Shown: piece by piece, positions 7,501-8,786 of the stretch
How positions within the stretch are numbered: the stretch's first letter is position 1
How the letters are laid out: the number at the start of each line of letters is the position of its first letter
Assembly: GCA_024278715.1 (NCBI GenBank)
Contig: JAJRSN010000450.1
Coordinates: 1 to 8,786 of the forward strand
DNA from: Calditrichota bacterium
GTDB lineage: Bacteria; Calditrichota; Calditrichia; Calditrichales; Calditrichaceae
Reading direction: 5' to 3'
DNA: 8,786 nucleotides
The notes under the pieces: generated by a model
What the model was told of the DNA's origin: nothing
The model's input: the letters and a program-made list of their open reading frames with translations, nothing else
The model's database searches: none
Translations under genes and position numbers: made by a program

Positions 7501-8001
7501 GCCGAAAATATCCAGAAACTCTTCCACAACATGAATTGCTTTTTCCCGTTCACCCTGTCTTAGTTTGTAAGCCACTTCCCCCTTCATACAAGCGGATGTG
7601 GCTATCAATCCCTCGGAATATTTATTCAATAATTTTTTATCAATCCGCGGTTTGTAATACATTCCTTCCAAATAAGCAATGGAAGACAGTTTGATTAAAT
7701 TTTTAAAACCTATTTCATTTTTGGCTAAAAGGACCAAATGGTAAGAATGGCTCTCCCCTTCCACCTGTTTACGCAACGTGTGTTCGCGCGGAGCAACATA
7801 GGCTTCCATTCCGATTATTGGTTTAATGCCTACTTTTTTCGCTTCGCTGTAAAATTCCAATACTCCGAACAAATTTCCGTGATCTGTAATCGCCAGCGCG
7901 TTCATTCCCAGCTCGGCGGTTCGTTTAACCATTTCTTTAATTTTTGCCGCGCCGTCTAATAACGAATAATGTGTATGATTATGTAAATGAACAAATGACA
8001 A
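4522..8001 (-). CDS. dnaE: DNA polymerase III alpha subunit (DnaE1-type replicative polymerase)
   Basis: This is the catalytic subunit of the replicative C-family DNA polymerase. The 1159-residue length is nearly identical to the E. coli protein (1160). Domain order: PHP (1 to about 230; HLHNHTHYSLLDG at 5-17, TDHGN 39-43), palm with GLGRGSAAGS (357-366) and PDIDIDF (398-404), MDFLGLRNLT (554-563), finger/beta-binding region with YRPGPM (634-639) and YGFNKSHSAAYAIIAYQTAYLKAHYP, helix-hairpin-helix (about 822-895), OB fold (about 990-1065) and a C-terminal tau-binding-type domain to the end. The catalytic Asp residues are D401, D403 and D555, the same numbers as in E. coli. Unlike E. coli, the PHP site keeps its metal ligands, so this domain may be an active nuclease. 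The start is TTG, supported by AAGGAGA upstream and by the conserved N-terminus. The stop overlaps dtd. No frameshift is seen. Confidence 0.98.
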   Translation of the reverse strand: MSFVHLHNHTHYSLLDGAAKIKEMVKRTAELGMNALAITDHGNLFGVLEFYSEAKKVGIKPIIGMEAYVAPREHTLRKQVEGESHSYHLVLLAKNEIGFKNLIKLSSIAYLEGMYYKPRIDKKLLNKYSEGLIATSACMKGEVAYKLRQGEREKAIHVVEEFLDIFGDDFYLEIQNHHIPDEAAVYPKIYELAKEMGVPVIATNDNHYLYHGDHEAHDILLCLQTGKDRDDPNRMRYGTEELYLKSVDEMYQLFKDKPEALERTLEITEKINLEIDFNKRYLPEFPIPKEEGKIDANEYLRRLTYRGAEKRYPKMDDKVRERIEYELGVIEQMGFAGYFLIVQDFIRAARERDIPVGLGRGSAAGSIVAFCLGITQVDPLRYDLLFERFLNPQRVNMPDIDIDFCMERRDEVIEYVREKYGRKNVAQIITFGTMASRGVIRDVSRVLKIPISQADAIAKMIPIQGAKPMPLKKAFNEVPELRELAQSEDVRMKELIKYSQTLEGIARHTSVHAAGIIITPDDIINYAPLYKNSDGEVTTQWTMGWSESIGLLKMDFLGLRNLTVIQKTEKMVSERIGREFKVSDVPLDDKKTFELFGEGRTVGVFQFESSGMQDYLRKLKPTRVEDLIAMNALYRPGPMGMIDDFIDRKFGRKKIKYPHPKLEPILKETYGIIVYQEQVMRITSELAGFSLAQADLMRRAMGKKKKDAMAEQKKIFVEGCLKNGVDKKVAEQIADMIERFAEYGFNKSHSAAYAIIAYQTAYLKAHYPAEFLAANLTSEIGNSDRVVVLMDECRTLGLKIKPPDINYSEAHFVPISENEIAFGLEAIKNVGAAAIASIVEARKKHGPFKTIFDLLQYVDLRAVNKKVLESLIQAGAMDSLEGTRAQLFNILEKAIEFAQSLQNHKNRNKLQRSLFDLDDGSEENKKLISYPELPLVPDWTTSEKLKKEKELLGFYISGHPLEPYTPIIKLYCTDIEQVRSAKEKGLSLPRWFLIAGQVIESKVIIDKKQQKMAFVKIEDFQHVYEVVVFGSVYPQFEKYLQPEKIVFVKGRLNSDLDENILKFIGEHIWDIESIPETMSDSIFIKISPDLLDEEMIHRLKLGLKSSPGSCRVYFEIILDNGHSYRLISNKFKVRLTRNILLQIQQTVGLENMKIEVKDL

Positions 8002-8010
8002 GGGTGAGCA

Positions 8011-8018
8011 TCTCCTTT
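8011..8018 (-). promoter_or_regulatory. Shine-Dalgarno for the TTG start of dnaE
   Basis: AAAGGAGA lies ten nt (counted from GGAG) before the TTG at 8001-7999. No in-frame ATG or GTG lies nearby upstream, and the ATG that overlaps the site is in another frame. The next conserved residues (FVHLHNHT) begin right after the TTG, so this strong site fixes the rare start codon. Confidence 0.75.
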
Positions 8019-8176
8019 CCGACTTTAATACTTCAAAATTAATTAATTTGTTGTTTTTATTGTCTTTATAATTAAACCACTAATTAAATAATTTAAGTTT
8101 CTGCCCTTAGAATTGCAAAAGAATATCGGGGTTATTTTTAAGGAAATTTAACGACGTATTAAAGCGACATGTGATA

Positions 8177-8225
8177 TAGTGACGAGTAACAAGTTGCAAG
8201 TTGCAGGTTACAGGTTGCAGGTTGC
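8177..8225. repeat. Heptamer array A (consensus ARGTTGC)
   Basis: Seven head-to-tail 7-bp units. The last five are very regular: AAGTTGC twice, AGGTTAC, then AGGTTGC twice. The first two (TAGTGAC, GAGTAAC) are diverged and resemble array D. GT at positions 3-4 and C at position 7 are kept in every unit. Confidence 0.9.
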
Positions 8226-8253
8226 TTTGGAAATTTGACGAAAAAGCTCCGTC

Positions 8254-8347
8254 GCTGTCATTTCGATGAGCGCAGCGAAGAGAAATCTTTTTTCTTTGTT
8301 GCAGTTGAAAAATTTCTCTCCCGCATTGGCGGAATCGAAATGACAGC
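8254..8347. repeat. 94-bp nested palindromic element
   Basis: The ends are a perfect 14-bp inverted repeat: GCTGTCATTTCGAT (8254-8267) and its complement (8334-8347). Inside is a second stem, AGAGAAAT (8279-8286) with ATTTCTCT (8312-8319), extended by a T-run/A-run pair after a one-base bulge, and a terminal loop around 8295-8306. The unpaired left arm contains GAGCGCAGCGA. The right arm has a small CCGC/GCGG stem. The motif 'TCATTTCGA..GAGCGCAGCGAAGAGAAATCT' resembles dispersed intergenic repeats I know from Bacteroidota and relatives, which often yield the spurious peptide HFDERSEEKS. It could be a MITE or REP-like element. No flanking target duplication is obvious. Confidence 0.85.
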
Positions 8348-8360
8348 AAAAGGCAATTAT

Positions 8361-8456
8361 TTAATTCGGGAGGAATTGAATGAAAATAGCCCAGTAATTT
8401 ATTGCTGGGTAAAAGAAACCCGCATCTTTTCTGCCCTTTAGGGCAAGGGTGAAAAG
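8361..8456. repeat. Chain of small hairpins, REP-like
   Basis: Successive stem-loops follow the 94-bp palindrome. The first is AATTC/GAATT (8363-8367 with 8373-8377, extendable by two pairs). The second is an 8-bp stem with one G-T pair, CCCAGTAA/TTGCTGGG (8390-8397 with 8402-8409), closing a TTTA loop. The third is GCCCT/AGGGC (8433-8437 with 8440-8444), enclosed by CTTTTC (8426-8431) and GAAAAG (8451-8456). No T-tract follows any stem on either strand, so these are not typical intrinsic terminators. Confidence 0.65.
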
Positions 8457-8504
8457 CGTAACAAGTGACAAGTTGCAGGTTGCAAGTTCCAGGTTGCAGG
8501 TAAA
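8456..8504. repeat. Heptamer array B (consensus ARGTTGC)
   Basis: Seven 7-bp units of the same family as array A. The central five are AAGTGAC, AAGTTGC, AGGTTGC, AAGTTCC and AGGTTGC (8463-8497), with a diverged unit at each edge. Arrays A and B bracket the palindrome and hairpin chain. Confidence 0.85.
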
Positions 8505-8521
8505 TGGCAATCTTTGCCTCT

Positions 8522-8577
8522 TAAATATCTAATCGCTAAACCTCAATCTTAAATCCAAATATCTAAATCCGAAACAA
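8522..8577. repeat. Degenerate heptamer array C (about YTAAATC)
   Basis: Eight consecutive 7-bp units, most with AA at positions 3-4 (TAAATAT, CTAATCG, CTAAACC, TCAATCT, TAAATCC, AAATATC, TAAATCC, GAAACAA). The fit is weaker than in arrays A and B. A 10-bp direct repeat AAATATCTAA occurs at 8523-8532 and 8557-8566, out of phase with the heptamers. Confidence 0.5.
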
Positions 8578-8600
8578 ATTCGAATGACGGAATGACAAAA

Positions 8601-8628
8601 AAGTGACGAGTGATGAGTAACAGGTAAG
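8601..8628. repeat. Heptamer array D (RAGTRAY)
   Basis: Four 7-bp units: AAGTGAC, GAGTGAT, GAGTAAC, AGGTAAG. The first three match the diverged left units of array A, so A and D belong to one family. Just upstream, GAATGAC occurs twice, eight bp apart (8582 and 8590). Confidence 0.7.
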
Positions 8629-8655
8629 AAAAATGAAAAATGACAAAAGAAAAAG
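8628..8655. repeat. Heptamer array E (GAAAAAT-like)
   Basis: Four 7-bp units: GAAAAAT twice, GACAAAA, GAAAAAG. The sequence is low-complexity A-rich, so the period could be chance. It joins array D with a one-base overlap. Confidence 0.4.
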
Positions 8656-8660
8656 ATTGT

Positions 8661-8681
8661 CAGAAAGCAGAATGCAGAAAG
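8661..8681. repeat. Heptamer array F (CAGAAWG)
   Basis: Three 7-bp units: CAGAAAG, CAGAATG, CAGAAAG. One mismatch among the three. Confidence 0.6.
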
Positions 8682-8724
8682 CCGTTACGCCGGTTTGACA
8701 TGATGGCTGGCTGGAGAAGCCCGG

Positions 8725-8760
8725 TTAAACGCTTATACCCTTAACGCTTAACGATTAACG
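8725..8760. repeat. Heptamer array G (CTTAACG)
   Basis: Five 7-bp units: TTAAACG, CTTATAC, one extra base, then CTTAACG twice and ATTAACG. The last three (8740-8760) are nearly perfect. Its GTTAA-containing complement differs from the other arrays. Confidence 0.65.
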
Positions 8761-8786
8761 AAAATTTATTAAATGTCAATAACCCA

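Larger units (their letters stand above)
8002..8786. other. 785-nt gene-free, repeat-dense region upstream of dnaE
   Basis: No credible gene lies here. The two short open frames (80 aa on minus, 68 aa on plus) are translations of repeats. The first about 170 nt are AT-rich and should hold the dnaE promoter. A weak candidate on the minus strand is TTGCAA (8118-8113), a 17-nt spacer, then TAAATT (8095-8090). A near-palindrome made of three AATT units lies at 8034-8050, about 33-49 nt before the dnaE start. From 8177 to the end the sequence is mostly short heptamer arrays and hairpins, listed separately. No transposase, tRNA or rRNA is seen. Confidence 0.8.

Noticed and set aside
7269..7553. 94-aa minus-strand open frame inside dnaE
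   Set aside because: It is an alternate frame of the PHP-domain coding sequence, with composition biased to Ile/Lys/Phe and no support.
8067..8072. TATAAT on the plus strand upstream of dnaE
   Set aside because: There is no matching -35 at 16-18 nt and no plus-strand gene downstream.
8107..8349. 80-aa open frame on the minus strand
   Set aside because: Its residues are translations of the palindrome and of heptamer array A (for example LQPVTCNLQLVT). It has no Shine-Dalgarno and no recognisable domain.
8235..8441. 68-aa open frame on the plus strand
   Set aside because: It contains HFDERSEEKS, a peptide typical of spurious calls across this type of intergenic repeat, and covers the hairpin chain.
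8177..8504. CRISPR array
   Set aside because: The direct repeats are 7 bp with no spacers, and no cas genes are present. This is tandem repetition, not a repeat-spacer pattern.

Overview
The window looks like a chromosomal segment from a Gram-negative bacterium of the FCB superphylum. Calditrichota (Caldithrix-like) is my best guess, with moderate to low confidence. The reasons are a PorV/PorQ-type outer-membrane protein with the typical N-terminal 'NDVSAAYWNPAGL' signature, a kinase-free membrane-anchored PASTA protein of the kind common in Bacteroidota and relatives, moderately AT-rich DNA, and a hairpin repeat of a type scattered through intergenic regions of such genomes.

Layout. Positions 2-1015 (+) hold the 3' part of a TPR-repeat gene whose start lies outside the window. 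All other genes lie on the minus strand. Read in their own direction they are: dnaE (DNA polymerase III alpha, 8001-4522), dtd (D-aminoacyl-tRNA deacylase, 4525-4085, 4-nt overlap with dnaE), an 89-nt gap with a near-consensus sigma70-type promoter, then a PASTA-domain membrane protein (3995-3234), rpe (ribulose-phosphate 3-epimerase, 3231-2560), a dolichol/diacylglycerol-kinase-like integral membrane protein (2563-1985, 4-nt overlap with rpe) and a PorV/PorQ-family outer-membrane protein (1969-992). The last gene converges on the TPR gene and overlaps it tail-to-tail by 24 nt.

There are probably two transcription units on the minus strand. dnaE-dtd is a replication and translation-quality-control pair. 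PASTA-rpe-kinase-porV/Q is a tightly packed unit dominated by envelope proteins with one pentose-phosphate enzyme inside. Translational coupling is likely at both 4-nt overlaps. Three of the six genes with visible starts use GTG or TTG.

The 785 nt upstream of dnaE (8002-8786) hold no credible gene. They contain a 94-bp nested palindrome, a chain of small hairpins, and at least seven short arrays, mostly of different sequence but all with a 7-bp period. This repeat-dense region is the most unusual part of the window. The genes are recognisable conserved families, and I see no evidence of a new multi-gene system (no CRISPR, toxin-antitoxin pair, phage genes or transposase).
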